A DNA stretch of 64,000 nt, from positions 143,501 to 207,500 of the forward strand of contig JACCIC010000288.1 of NCBI GenBank assembly GCA_018907035.1. Direction: 5' to 3'. Below are positions 12,747 through 26,029 of the stretch, in pieces. The number at the start of each line of letters is the position of its first letter. The first letter of the stretch is position 1. The notes under the pieces were generated by a model, which was given only the letters and a program-made list of their open reading frames with translations, made no database searches and was not told the DNA's origin. The position numbers and the translations under genes were made by a program. Origin of the DNA: Sycobia sp. Sy_11. Its lineage: Eukaryota > Arthropoda > Insecta > Hymenoptera > Epichrysomallidae.

Positions 12747-13058
12747 ATAAACACGAAAGTTTACGAAGGCACGAATTACTTTTCGTAAATAATAGGGGTC
12801 GAATGAAAATTAAGGCGGTGTACGTGAAAGGGGCCGTTATACAATGTATAAAATATGAATGGGCCGGTACAAACGCATCGTCCCAACAATTTGGCAATCG
12901 CGTAAACGTATACGTAAATTATAACGCATGTATAACTATATATATAAATTGTCCCGACGAAAATGCGACTATAATGCCTCCTTTGCAGTAGTAACAGACG
13001 CGTGTGCCATAAAATAAACAAGCCACCTATGTACAGGCGTGTGCATATATATAAACAC

Positions 13059-13060
<2 letters not shown>

Positions 13061-13112
<52 letters not shown>

Positions 13113-13204
13113 GCATAGCGGTAATCTCCGTGCAAACTGTGACAAATACGGTACGATTAACACCGAGGGAGAAGTTTACTTAGAGAGTTTATAGACAAAT
13201 ATTG

Positions 13205-13249
<45 letters not shown>
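13061..13249. repeat. (AT)n 13061-13110 and (TTA)n 13204-13249
   Basis: Two arrays about 90 bp apart. The second contains about fifteen TTA units. Confidence 0.95.
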
Positions 13250-13251
<2 letters not shown>

Positions 13252-14110
13252 TGTTTAGTTTTGAAACAGATTCGCACGGCGCCAACAATGTCGAATTAAT
13301 CTCTGAAAAAAGAAACAGTCAAATTGTTCATTGGTAAATAAAATCGTTGTTACGACCTCTGGTGGTCAGACTATTCTCTTACGGAACATCAAACACTACT
13401 TTTGAAGCGTAGCAGCTATTGTATGATTTATTTATTTTGGATTATAAACTAATTGTTGCAGAGAAGATTATAAATATAAAAGAGGTATTATAATGTCAGT
13501 CGTTGTGAAAGTAAATCAAGCGACAAATTATCAGTAAGTTTTAACTTACTTCCCGAGACGAAAAGTGAACGCTTTGCAAACAGACGGGCGTGCTTGCGGC
13601 TGGCTCATTACAATTAAGCAGTTGCGACACAGGCGATAATACGGCGATTTTTCCGTATTTTCCAGCGTAATAACTTTTAGCCACTAACAGGACAATCTTT
13701 TTCGAGTAATTTTTCCACACAAATTATCCATAGTTTGAAGAAAAATTGCAACCGCCCCAAATGAAACGCCATCTAGCTCTCGGTATTGCCTCCGCCGTGT
13801 TTGGCTTTCGAACTCATAATCACATCCCCGTTTAATGTTTCTCAATAATAACGGTTGCTTTAAACGATAAATTTCACCACAAAATATAGAATTTTTATTT
13901 AAACAAAAATAGATTTTTAGATTAGATTTTGAGATTTTTTTCGATTTTCAATTGACACGGTCTATTCCGAAATTCCAATGACAAGCATATGTTTAGTAAA
14001 TCTCAATATCACGCTCCACTGGCGATTCCGATGAAGGAAGAACTCCGGGGTAAACAGATGCGTGTAAGAAAGAGAAGCGCAAAAGCAAGGGAACGGGGTT
14101 CGAGCGAGAG
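13250..14110. other. Unassigned unique sequence
   Basis: No coding or transposon signature seen. Confidence 0.5.
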
Positions 14111-14119
14111 CGGGAGAAA

Positions 14120-14590
14120 CTAATGCAATGCGAAACAAGCGAGGTGCCTCGCTTCGACGAATTACACGTTCGACAAGAAAATACGCAGGGTCGGTGTTGT
14201 GGGAGGTGGAGTGGGAGTGGGAGGGGGGGGGAGCGGTTTGAAGAATCGCTCGAAAAAAATCCTCACATCCGTATATGTAATATTATTATAATTTACAGGT
14301 ACATCGCACTTTCGAGCGTCGTTGTTGCGGGTCGCGGCGGGCACGGGCGTCCACCGTCGCGCAGGGGAGGGTGGGTCGAACGACGGTGGCAATGGCCGCG
14401 ACGGGGCGGACGGGTGGCGGAGAGGCGAGGGGGGAGAAGTCGCAGGGACGGGGACTCGGGGGTCGAGAGTCGAGGCATATGCGCGTAAAGATCGTAAACC
14501 ACGCGGGTAACAATGCGACGCGCCGCGCTTTTCGCTCTCAGTCCCCCCCACTCCCCCCTCGCCGAACACCCCTGCTCCGTGCTTATTCGT
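14120..14590. other. CpG-rich patch
   Basis: About 470 bp rich in CG and in G-runs (for example 14222-14230) lies between AT-rich flanks. Several overlapping frames are open on both strands because GC-rich DNA lacks stops. No conserved protein motif was recognised. Candidate intronic regulatory element or alternative promoter; unproven. Confidence 0.45.
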
Positions 14591-15119
14591 CGTGTCTCCG
14601 GAGCTCTCTTTTCTATATCTATAAATTATGTACGGTTGCGCGTGCAGCGCGTGAAAATGCGTCGAAGGTGCGAGTTCACGTGTCTCTAATAATGCGTCTG
14701 TATATATATATAAGCATGCATGCAAGTTTAGAATGTGAAAAGCGTTTTGCATTATTTTGTATTTTGTTTTTATGCAATACGCAGATTTATATATTCAATT
14801 TTTCGGATTTGATGTTGCTGTTGATGTTTTGCTTATAAGAGAGAGAGAGAGAGATAGAGAGATTCGTGTAGATAGATGGATAATTATTTGTACATTAGTA
14901 CAAAAATATAAATTTTCTCATAATATAAAATTTACAAAAATCTATTTAACATATAAATAATAATCATATACATACATAATAAAATCATATAAATACACAT
15001 CAGTCACGATATTCACGCAGGTCAATGTAATAATGTGGCATATTGTTAATTAAATATCAGAAATAATACTTACGAATTAATAATAGTAAGTCATTCTACA
15101 AAACTATATCAAAAGCTAT

Positions 15120-15122
<3 letters not shown>

Positions 15123-15189
<67 letters not shown>
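15123..15189. repeat. (GA)n array
   Basis: About 67 bp, pure; a homopurine-homopyrimidine mirror repeat. Confidence 0.97.
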
Positions 15190-15191
<2 letters not shown>

Positions 15192-15373
15192 GAGCACATG
15201 AGGGGAGAGTTAGGAAGAGATTTTTCAAAATTTTTCGTTTACCTAATCGACCGTCGATATACATAACACAGTGTGCGTAGAATACGAATGAAAATTTATT
15301 TACTTTTTTCATCGACCAATGATGGAGGAGGAAGGAATCCATTGGTCTTTCATATATTTTATATATTTTATAT

Positions 15374-15380
<7 letters not shown>

Positions 15381-15426
<46 letters not shown>

Positions 15427-15646
15427 GTATGTATCTACGTTCAACGTTAGTATAAGGCAATGAGAAAATCACGGACGAAACAGCGCTACCATTGTCGAAA
15501 GGAATTGGCTCAAATTGATGTAAACAATGGAGAGGGATTGGAGAGTCCTTGCGCGAATCCCGGGGATCAATTCGGATGGATTGCGAAGCCTCCCCTTGGC
15601 TCGATGAGGTTTATTGTTTGGGGCTGATTGGCTTTTAACTTTGGAT

Positions 15647-15682
<36 letters not shown>

Positions 15683-15721
15683 CGCATAGTTTTTTATTCC
15701 CTATTTGGAATTGCTCATAAA

Positions 15722-15774
<53 letters not shown>
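15381..15774. repeat. Three (AT)n arrays: 15381-15422, 15649-15681, 15724-15774
   Basis: Pure AT arrays within 400 bp of one another. Confidence 0.95.
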
Positions 15775-15778
<4 letters not shown>

Positions 15779-15779
15779 G

Positions 15780-17230
15780 TTCCTTGAATGGCAGTGGGTC
15801 GATGGAAATTGTCGGTTTGCTTATTTTTGTTTTAACTGAAAATTAATTAGTCAATCAAGGGGACTTCGGATTTCTTTTGTAACTGAATTTATCGAAGCCT
15901 TCGGTTAATTTCTAACAAACTTGCGTGTATGAAGAGCTGAGTATAAACTTAAACGATGGTAATTTTAGCATAATAAATTCGTTAATTGATCAAATTGCCT
16001 TAGTTAACCTTATCCAAGAATTAGATAACGTATTCCTAACGCACCTTGGACGCAAATTTGAATAGCTATCGAGGTTAGAGACATAGTATACAGATCCATT
16101 TATAAATTTATTCGCTCGTTGAAAGTCGCAAAATTATTTGGCGCAGTATTTAACTTGATATGATGCAACAATATTTAATTTTCGCTTCGTTCTCGACATT
16201 TTTCAACAAGTCGAACGGTTCAATCAAATAATATAAAATTGAATTATGACAAAATAATAATTAACTGTTCTCCACGTTTTCTTCATGTCAATGTCAGATA
16301 CGTCAGCAAACCGGGATTGAAGAATTCTAAATGCTTCCACATTACCGTAACGAATTTAACATTATTATTAATTTATCGAGCAATAAACTTACTCATCGTC
16401 AACAATAGAGCACAGCAACTTTGGATAAAATCAATTTATCGACTTCAATTGTATTCAATAGGATGTAGGCAAAGAGGAAATGTTAATACAATATTCTAAA
16501 ATTACCATTTTGAATGAAAAGGAAATACAACACGAAACAATTGATATAAAATAGGGCGTTGTTCCGTTTTAACGATCCCAGGCAAATATCTCAAGAACTA
16601 TGGCAGATAGTATAATTAATCAAATAAAGAAGTATTACGGCTTAGAAGAGGTCAGCTTGTGGCGACTCTGATCATAACCTTAAGGTCAACGGTCGATTTC
16701 ATCCGACGACGTATTACGTCTTGCTTATTTATTTCTCTAAATAAAAATCGACGCTCTTGATGGGAACTTTATGCCTTGTTTATTTAATAATCTGAGTAAA
16801 TCTTCAGCCAATTTGTGAAATGGAAACGATTATTATAAGATGTAAATTCAACGGATAATCACAAAAGATTAAACATTTCTGGATGTGCGTGTATAGTTTT
16901 ATCCTGTGCGCCTAAGATTTGATCCTCTTAAAATTCCGTAACAAAATTAGAGGTTTGCCCTTAAAAAAAGAAAAAAAGAAAAACAAAGTTGACCGTCAAA
17001 GGAATTAATCCCTAGCTCCAAGGTCATGATCAAGCTCACCACTAAATGACCCTCTCAAAAATTTACTCTGTAACTATTACATTAAATGTATTGTCCCTTG
17101 AGATTTGCCCCTGGCACGAATAATCTCCCGTTAAAATGACACTCGCTGCATAAAACCTCTATAGACGATCAGTCGTTTTCCGCACAGAATTGCAGTAGTC
17201 ATAATAATATTCAGATTCATAGCCTGGATT
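15780..17230. other. Unassigned AT-rich unique sequence
   Basis: About 1.45 kb without arrays. An 86-codon plus frame at 16239-16499 shows no recognised motif and is not credited as a gene. Confidence 0.5.
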
Positions 17231-17233
17231 ACT

Positions 17234-17254
17234 TTTTTTTTTTTTTTTTTTTTT
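17234..17254. repeat. Poly(T) tract
   Basis: About 21 T residues. Confidence 0.93.
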
Positions 17255-17471
17255 ATAAAATTCAAAAGATTTAATGTCGGTAATGAAAAATAAGAATCGT
17301 CCAACTTCATCTTGCGAACCTTCAATCTGGTTTTAAATTACTGTAACTTATAACGCAGCGCTTCAAAGGAGAGAAACGGCATGCAAATTTTTTTTTGCCC
17401 CATTTCATAACGGCGCACACTCGCAATTTTACTCTTATTCTTCATCTTCTCTTATTCCTATTCGTATGACT

Positions 17472-17473
<2 letters not shown>

Positions 17474-17528
<55 letters not shown>

Positions 17529-17705
17529 TACAGACACAATCAGTATGAAACATTGTCTGCGGACCCTGTACTTATCTGGATTTCGTGAATTATTATATAT
17601 ATGCATCCCAATGCGGAAAATCTCTCGATTCACATCATTGCTTCGCTGGTTTCCTCCTCTGTAGGCATTAAATCTAAATTTGCTTTTTGCTCCAATTCAA
17701 ATCTA

Positions 17706-17765
<60 letters not shown>
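17474..17765. repeat. (AT)n arrays 17474-17523 and 17713-17765
   Basis: Two pure AT arrays about 190 bp apart. Confidence 0.95.
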
Positions 17766-17768
<3 letters not shown>

Positions 17769-18045
17769 GAACTTCACATAAGAACATCGGTTGGAATATG
17801 GTGGAGGGAGGCGGGAGGGTGGGAGGGAGAGAGAAAGAAAGACTGCGAGCCCGACCTGCTTCGAAATTGGCCACGATGATGGAGAGGGGAAGGGGGGAGG
17901 GATCACGAATAGTGGGAGACAGCGAGAGGTTGCAAGGCGAGGCAAATGGTCACCTGTCCCTACTTGGTAAAATAGGCGAGCCTCACGCTCGCAGGCGCGG
18001 GGGTTCCGCGTATATAAGACGCGCTTGCACGCTACCGCAACCAGA

Positions 18046-18364
18046 GACTTCTCTCTCTCTCTCTCTCTCTCTCCTCCTTCTACTATCTCTATATATCCCT
18101 GCTGCACATACGTAATCTCCTATTCGAGTCTTCGTCGAGCCATTTATCTCCTCATCTCGTCGGCCTGCCTACTTCGCTCGTGCCCACCAACTAATCACCC
18201 TCTCTCTCTCTCTCTTTTTCTCTCTCTCTCTCCCATCCCGGGAACTGTTCTACTCTGCCTGCGCTTTATACACTATACCTTACTCCCTCATCTTCTCTCT
18301 CCTTCCGAGTTTATCTTACTTTCCACATCCCCAGCGCTCGCGCTATAAATGATGAGAGAAAGAG

Positions 18365-18409
<45 letters not shown>

Positions 18410-18595
18410 CCGAGAGGTGCATGCAGAGAGATGTACATCACTCGCTCCAAAGCCCTATTTAAGTGTGAGCTCGCGCGCATCTCGCTAGTAATACATACAC
18501 GAACTTCTGCGGTCGAGGGTTTCTCGTTTGCCGAGAGATTCACACACACACACACACACTCACGCACATACCGAAGAGGCAGTCATGAGGTAGAG

Positions 18596-18639
<44 letters not shown>
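18046..18639. repeat. CT/GA-rich block: (CT)n 18050-18074, 18195-18233; (GA)n 18358-18406, 18598-18639; (CA)n 18541-18560
   Basis: Pyrimidine-rich arrays on the plus strand are followed by purine-rich arrays, so the region is a loose inverted CT...GA arrangement. All long frames here are array translations. Confidence 0.92.
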
Positions 18640-18640
<1 letters not shown>

Positions 18641-19037
18641 CGCGCGTCCAATGGGGCGGAAGAGGCGATGAATTCGCGAGGATGAAGGAAGGGGGTGGGG
18701 GATCGAGAGCCAAGCGAACGACCGATGCGGCGGAGAGAATGCTCGGCTGCCCCCGCGCTCCGAAATCGTGCCCTCCCCCCTCCCCGCCACACACCCATCG
18801 TCGTGTATTGTACAGAGGGGGATTAGGTCAACGTAGCGGGGGGTGCGCGCGGACGTGGTCCGAGGGTAAGCCTACGGAGTTTTATTCAAGACGCAGGATT
18901 AGAGAATAATGGGCACGGGGCTCGTAATAAGGAGAGAGCGTAGGAGACGAGCTCGTGGATGAAAATGCGCGCTCGCGTGAGGCGCATATACGTGTATATA
19001 CGAACGCAGATATGGAATTATTATCGTTGAGGTGTGA

Positions 19038-19040
<3 letters not shown>

Positions 19041-19093
<53 letters not shown>
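19041..19093. repeat. (AT)n array
   Basis: About 52 bp, pure. Confidence 0.95.
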
Positions 19094-19095
<2 letters not shown>

Positions 19096-19099
19096 TCGT

Positions 19100-20750
19100 T
19101 CTATTAAGGATTTAGAAATGAAATTTTTGATTGGATCAATTCGAGCTCTGGGGTTCGATGCACATGAAGAAGTCATTACCGTCGAATAAGTCAAGTACTT
19201 TGCTGTATTTTAAAGTAAGCCCAATGCATAATAGTTTATGTACCTATATGATTTTACAACATCATAATCTCTCCCACTGTATTACTTTGAATGAAAATCG
19301 TTCTGAAAACGTTCTTAAGTATATTAAGTATACTTAATAGTATGCAAATTCTTATAGGATGAAACGAAAAAACTATAAATTCGAATACTTTTGTGTGCGC
19401 GCGTGTATAAGCTTTGTTTTTTTTTTTTTTTTTTTTTTAATTTAATAAATTTTGGACTATCGATAAGAACACTATGAAAAAAAGTTTTAAAATTTAATGC
19501 GGATATATAAAGTATAAAATTTTTAAAAATGGTAAAGATTTATTATCACATAAATCTGCATATTAATTTCAATTTAAAGTTATACTTTTCAATTGAACTT
19601 AATTGTCATTATATATTTATTTAATATTATTAAATTTAATTGTGATTTAATTATAATATATGAAAATTCAATATGAATTATTCAATTAAAATTCATATAT
19701 ATTACATAAAATTTCTGTAAATCAAAGATTGTTTTTATGTTTGCAATTTTTATATATTTTCAGTAACTCGTATTCAATTTACTAAAATAATTGATGATAT
19801 ACATAAATTAAGTTTTACAAGAGACAAAAAATTAAAGTTTCATTATTCGTTATTTTCAGTCAATTTCATTGTTTCCATTAAAGTTCAATTCTTATTTATT
19901 GAATTAAAAAAATACTCATTAAAAGATTTTCAGTTACATTTAACTAATATGAATATATGTATTGGATTCTATTGATTTAAAATGTACGCGTAATAAATTT
20001 CCAAGAATTTATTAAAAACTTTTTTAATACGCTTATACAAACTATAAAATGAACTTCTAAAAAAAGCATATCCTAACTTCGCTAAGAAAATTTTTGAAGA
20101 ATGTGAACTGTTTTCATTGTATATGTTTTATTAATTACACTGCGTGCTCTACATAATTATAAAACTGTTATTCTTTTATAAACAAAAACTAAAGAAATTA
20201 AAAGCACTTCAGCAACTGAATATTTAAAGAAACATTGATGGAATATATTTCACTAAAAAGCTTCATATATAATTTAGACTCGATTCCGCGGGCAGAAAGA
20301 GAGAGAGAGAGAGAGAGAGAATGAGAGGTAAAGAGGACTAAATTATTTTACGATGAGGAAGAACCTCTACTAGGTATCAAAAAATTTACAATATAAACAG
20401 TTGCAGCAGGAATTGTCAATGAATTAAGTACATTTGACGCCAATAAATGAAAATGTTCGCGACACAAAATTGAAAATTATTTTAAGAATAAGCGGACGTA
20501 AGAGAGAGAGAGAGAGAGGCAGAAGGAAACGTAAACGCATTCGTCAAACATTCGCGCGCGATAAAGCCATACGTTTTCTTCACCTGTCACGGATCCCTGA
20601 AACAGACGTCAAGTCCGATTCACCGAACCAATTTGTTTTCCCAATGAAACGCGTGTGCGGCACCCCGTATACAAACTGACATATTCAGAGAAATCGCGAA
20701 TTCCTATGCATACGCACCATGGTAATATCGCGTGTGTACGAGTATGTGTG
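19100..20750. other. Very AT-rich unassigned sequence
   Basis: No exon or transposon signature; only short (GA)n tracts near 20298-20320 and 20502-20518 and a poly(T) tract near 19418-19438. Confidence 0.55.
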
Positions 20751-20754
20751 TATC

Positions 20755-20800
<46 letters not shown>

Positions 20801-20934
20801 ATCGGACTACGGTACGATTGTTTTTTGTTGTTGCGCTCTCGCAATTCTTATATATATATATAGGCACGACGTCGACCGGCGGCGCGACATCTCTCGCCAA
20901 TTAATGCAGCTCACCTCGCGCGAGTTTAAAGCGC

Positions 20935-20980
<46 letters not shown>
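20755..20980. repeat. (AT)n(GT)n 20755-20801 and (AT)n 20939-20980
   Basis: A compound and a pure array, 140 bp apart. Confidence 0.94.
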
Positions 20981-20982
<2 letters not shown>

Positions 20983-20984
20983 CA

Positions 20985-22734
20985 CGCGCAGCGAGTAAAC
21001 TGATCGGAGCCTCGTTTCTTCCACTATGGGCGTCACTGTAATAATTCTTTGTTTTCCTATGTCTATTTGAACTTAACTTTAAAAGCGAATTCCTCCACTC
21101 CCGATGGAATTTCGACCACGATTTTTGCCTATTTTATTCGTAATAAATGCTAAATTTTCTTAAATTAAAAAATTCATCGATATTTTATTTAATCATTTAT
21201 CCAAGTAAATTTTAAATGAAATATTTTATTAAAAAAAAAATCTGCCTTTTGGGTTTATAATGCTAGACGTATAAAATCTAGTTTCATTTTAATTTTAATA
21301 AATTATTACATGAATAATTCATTTAATGTATAGAAAAAGAAAAGATTTTCAGTTGTATCTAGTGATAGTTTTAGAAATCTATAAATTTACTGCTACGCAA
21401 AAATTATTCCGGGAATACTTCTTTTAAAACATTTATTGAGACATTCACGATCTAGTTCACGAGTTCATGAGTACATACTAAAATAGAAAGATTTTAATTT
21501 TAATATATTTTTTATGCAATACTGCAATTACGGCGGACACACATTGAACTTAATTCAAACCGTATAATGAAAATACTTACTATCAGTTGATAACGTGATA
21601 AGTATATTAGTTTATTCAAAATTAAATATTACTAAAAACATATTACTATTACTATAATAAACATATACTACTACATATACTACACATACTAACTTACTAT
21701 AATAACATATTACTATAAAAAATATTACTAAAAACTTTTTCATTTTTATATTTTAAAGTCTGCGCTTTGATATTTCTCAAAATATGTACAGTTAGAAATA
21801 TAAATAGTAGGTTATATATACAAATATATGTTGCATTAAGATCACCTATAACCTATAATATTTACTGAGAAACTGTGGGAGGAAATTTTTTTTTTTTTTG
21901 TTGAAAGTAAAATATTAATAATTGCACTGTTTTACATAAAAATATTATTTTAACTCTATTAAGATGATATTAAATAATTATTACTTTTGACAAATACAAG
22001 CAATGGCAAGGCCGTTAACGTACTGTCTATGTGGAATAGTTAGTCGATTACCGTTATGTAAGTAACTATTCTCTAGCGACAAAAGGATCACTCGCACGAG
22101 TTATTCGCTACGTGTAGTAGTAAGTACCTTTAAGAAACGACTAGTGAGAGCTCTACGCTCCACGCACCCGCACACACATAAATAACGAACTAATTGGAAC
22201 TATACATATACACGTATAAAATTGCAAACGATCGACATATTTTTATGCAATTTGCTTTATTTCGAATTTTCTTGAGCCTCATTTCCAATCTATGCGCAAC
22301 AATTGAAACTGCCACGGATTATTGCAATTTCCCAAACAGACGCATGTAACTGCCGTGCGAATATTGTAACAGGTGTTTGTAAACAGTCGTGGGACGATCG
22401 ATCCTCGGAATCAGAAGACATCAAGCGGCCAGCTCCGAAATCTCGTCGAGAATAATAAAGCGCTATAGAGACGGACCAGAATGGAAAGTGATTGCATAAG
22501 CTCCGAAGTTATATGGGCTCATTGTTGGATTTCTCGCGACTATATGGCTACTGCATGTATATAGATATATAATAGATCAATGTGGCGTATAGTGTAGTAG
22601 ATATCGCGCTGTATTTGGTGTGGGCACGTATATAAGAAAAGGGGAGGGGGAGATATAAATGCCGATTTTCACGGGAGCTGTAATTGGAATGCTGCACCTT
22701 ATCCACATCCCCCCGCCGAGCGGTATTCGCACCA

Positions 22735-22735
<1 letters not shown>
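20985..22735. other. AT-rich unassigned sequence
   Basis: About 1.75 kb with ACTAC/TACTA-rich low-complexity sequence near 21625-21730. No exon or transposon recognised. Confidence 0.5.

Positions 22736-22791
<56 letters not shown>
22736..22791. repeat. (AT)n array
   Basis: About 56 bp, pure. Confidence 0.96.
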
Positions 22792-22795
<4 letters not shown>

Positions 22796-23098
22796 TATAG
22801 AATGAGATTCGAGCCTGGCCCGCTGTCCCAAGCTATTCTTTCGGAGAGAGTTCTGCAACGCTCGGGCTATAATAGAATAAATGCGCTGGCGCGAAAAGAG
22901 AATTCGCTCGGAATTCGCATCCATATCTCGGGCTTGTCTGTCCTTGTTGCGGAATATTATATCGTTTCTGCGAATCGGCTCGCCGGGTATTGCAGTCGAG
23001 GGCGAAACTCCTAAAAAAGAACATCGAGGGGCGGGGCTGGCGGGATAAGGAACCTATTTGAGCAGGCGGTGCGGGGCTGCGCACATTGTACAAGCCTC

Positions 23099-23101
<3 letters not shown>

Positions 23102-23159
<58 letters not shown>

Positions 23160-23348
23160 GTATATGTCAAGAGACAGCATCGTCGATATCGCGCGCCGTT
23201 CGTACATTGGGTATCATTGTTATTGTAATATATATATATAAAGTGTGTCGACTGTCAAATACATTGTTTATTAATAAAGTATAAACATTAGTAGATCAAG
23301 ATTGAAAATTATTTAAATGTTTGCAACACTATGACGCGGACGACTCAA

Positions 23349-23397
<49 letters not shown>

Positions 23398-23529
23398 CAT
23401 ATCATATAAAGTGCAACGTCGTTGCCAAGCCGAGTGCATTGGAATATACTCCTGTGTCCTTTAATTAAACACGAACACAGTAAGTTTCTAAACTTGATTA
23501 ATCTCGTACTATATACCGGTAATATTCCG

Positions 23530-23586
<57 letters not shown>
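23102..23586. repeat. Three (AT)n arrays: 23102-23155, 23352-23393, 23533-23586
   Basis: Pure AT arrays spaced about 200 bp apart; a shorter one follows at 23830-23851, just left of the foldback element. Confidence 0.95.
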
Positions 23587-23592
<6 letters not shown>

Positions 23593-23912
23593 TCGAAACC
23601 GTCCGGGGACAAAGTTCACAGAGACCCTCTCTATATGCGGTTTCGTTTTATCTGTTGAGGACAGGCTACGCGATATAATAAGGATGGCAGAGGAGGGCGG
23701 GGAGCTGGCTCTTGTCCGTGGTTCGGATTCAGCGAGTTAGCTCTGATTATAATTCTATAATACACAATAGTGGAATCGCGTGTAAAGTTTTCGTCTATAC
23801 CCTCTGGAATTAGTAAACGCATTTCTTTAATATATATATATATATATATATTGATACTGTGTATGGTCTATCAATTAGTCTCTCCTTTTCGACTTTTATT
23901 AATAGAAAATTC

Positions 23913-24512
23913 GAATTAAAAATTGTACTTATGTCGACTGTTCTGGATTAAATTAATAAATATTTTTATCGGTCTTACAGCCTTTATAATATAATATATT
24001 AGCTAAAATAATGACAGTCATACTGTTCTTGTTTATATTCACCTCCGAAGAATCTGAAATAAAATACAATAAATTATATTAAAAATAAAAATAAAATAAT
24101 AAATAAAAAAAATAAAAATAATAAACACAATATTCTATGTTAGTAAGGATAAACTTACTGCCCCCACCACCTTAAATTTAGATTCACCTCTGTTGTCCGA
24201 CGTCTTGAACCACTACTTTATTTTTTAATTAGTTTATCTCAATTAGTTTATTCTCAGAAACTAAACTAATTGAGTTAGTGAGGGCAGTAATTTTGTCCTT
24301 CACTAACATAGAATATTGTTTTTATTATTTTTATTTTATTTATTATTTTATTTTTATTTTTAATTTTTAATATAATTTATGGTATTTTATTGTATTTTAT
24401 TTCCGATTCTGGGGTGAATTTAAACAAGGACAGTCTGACTGTCATTATTTCAGCTAATATATTGTATTAGAAAGACTGTAAGACCGATAAAAATATTTAT
24501 TAATTTAATTTG
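23913..24512. mobile_element. Foldback (long inverted repeat) element, Mutator-like MITE, copy 1
   Basis: The 600-bp element is flanked by the 11-bp direct repeat ATAGAAAATTC at 23902-23912 and 24513-24523. Its arms (about 23947-24166 and 24282-24509) are inverted copies. The outermost 34 bp (23947-23980 against 24476-24509, containing TTTTTATCGGTCTTACAG) are a perfect match. A further hairpin (CTCAATTAGTTTA, 24238-24250, with its complement 24262-24274) sits at the centre. The left end carries about 35 extra bases, including CTTATGTCGACTG, that the right end lacks. No coding capacity is seen. Long terminal repeats with 9-11 bp target duplications are typical of Mutator-like (MULE) non-autonomous elements; the superfamily is inference. 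Confidence 0.8.
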
Positions 24513-24639
24513 ATAGAAAATTCCACTAGAGTAAGCGTAGAATCGTGAATTTTAGAAAATATAACGATTTACTTAATTTAACAGAATCCATATGTATGTA
24601 CACGAATCCATATAAACAACGACGAGACGCAGACCAGTT

Positions 24640-25493
24640 TACAACGATAACGAACCCACGCGATACGGACGAAGTAACGCACCTGACGCATCCGCTGCGG
24701 TCCGACAGAATTTCCGAGCGAAAAGCAGAACAAAAATAAAATCGAGGAGAAAAAAAAAATCCACCGAGCGCGGATTTTTACCTGCTCGCCGAGCTACTTA
24801 TCATATACGAAGAACGTCGGACTCGCTGCAAAACAAAAAATATATAATTCACGCTCGCTTGACAAAAAAAAAAACACACACACACACACACACAGTCAGA
24901 CGTACGCGCGCGCACGCACACACAAAAGGAACGGATGTGCTCTCTCCCAAGCAGCAACAGCAACAGCAGCAGCAGCAGCAGCAGCGTCGGCAGCGGTCCC
25001 ATGCAACCTCGACCGCGTGCAGCTTCCGCAACAACAAATTCGCTCCGGCCTTCTATGCACGCGACACTGACAAAAGTGTCTTCGCCGCCGCCCCACCCCC
25101 TTTTCGCCCAGTCGCTTTTATCGACTGCCGAGCGTCGCGCTTTGAAAGTGACGCTGAATAAGAAAGAAAAAAAAAAACGAAATTGCCAAAAGAGCGAGAG
25201 ATAGGTAGATGGGTGTCGGGCTGGGAGGGGGGGGGGCGAGGCGCTGATTGACGCGCGGGCCCCGATGCCTGTATGCGTCTGTCGGTGCGCGCGCGTGTAG
25301 TACGGAGGCACGACTCGCCCCGTTGCGTGCGCGCTATACAATGGGAGGGGGAACGGGTATACGTGCGTCCTCGCACCCTTGCCCGCTCGTTTTGACAGAG
25401 CCTGACGAATTCTGACGAGCGGTCCGCCACCCCGTCCGCCTTCCTTCATTTTTTTTCCCTCTACTTTTTTCCTTTTTTCATGCTGTCTCTCTA

Positions 25494-25528
<35 letters not shown>

Positions 25529-25770
25529 AAAGGGAGAGCGGTAGATAGATAAAGAGAACAATCGAAATAATAATGTGGCGCGCGAGTCTCAATCTCTCTC
25601 GGACGATCTTTTATATTGCCAGCGGACAGACAGAGAGATAGGGCGCTAATGTGTTTCGCAACGCGAAGGGTTGAGGAGGGGGGGGGAAAGGAAGAGCGGC
25701 ACGCAAGACTACGGGGGGTAGGGGGTGTGTTCGCTTTTTTATATTCAAAAAAAAAAAAAAATTTTCTTTT
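24640..25770. other. GC/CpG-rich block with (CA)n, (CAG)n and (CT)n tracts
   Basis: This roughly 1.1-kb segment is markedly richer in CG than its surroundings. It holds (CA)n at 24872-24894, an imperfect CAA/CAG array at 24950-24986 and (CT)n at 25496-25528. A 332-codon minus-strand frame (25776-24778) crosses all of them. It reads as poly-RE, poly-L and poly-CV stretches with no conserved domain, so I do not call it a gene. A weak donor match (GAGCAG|GTAAAA) ends the frame on the minus strand near 24782. An alternative promoter or first exon of the minus-strand gene is conceivable. Confidence 0.4.
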
Positions 25771-25971
25771 ATACATTCTTGAGAATGTAACGTTTATTAA
25801 TACATCATTTTTGTAATAAAATCATCGTAAATAATTTCTTGTTTAAAAAAAAAACTAGGAAAAGATTTTTCCGAATAGCGTTCCAGTCGGTATTATACAG
25901 CAGTCAAAATGACGACACAAAAGAAGATGAAAGGCTTTGTCCTAGATACGTAAATAATCAAGCCTAACAAA

Positions 25972-25973
<2 letters not shown>

Positions 25974-26027
<54 letters not shown>
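25974..26027. repeat. (GA)n array
   Basis: About 53 bp, pure. Confidence 0.96.
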
Positions 26028-26028
<1 letters not shown>

Positions 26029-26029
26029 A

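Noticed and set aside
24950..24986. CAA/CAG array that could encode polyglutamine
   Set aside because: The plus-strand frame giving Gln-rich sequence is short and starts within a (CA)n array; no polyQ protein context.
24778..25776. 332-codon minus-strand open frame, the longest in the window
   Set aside because: It runs through (CT)n, (CAG)n and (CA)n arrays and reads as poly-RE, poly-L and poly-CV; no conserved domain is visible and GC-rich DNA has few stops.
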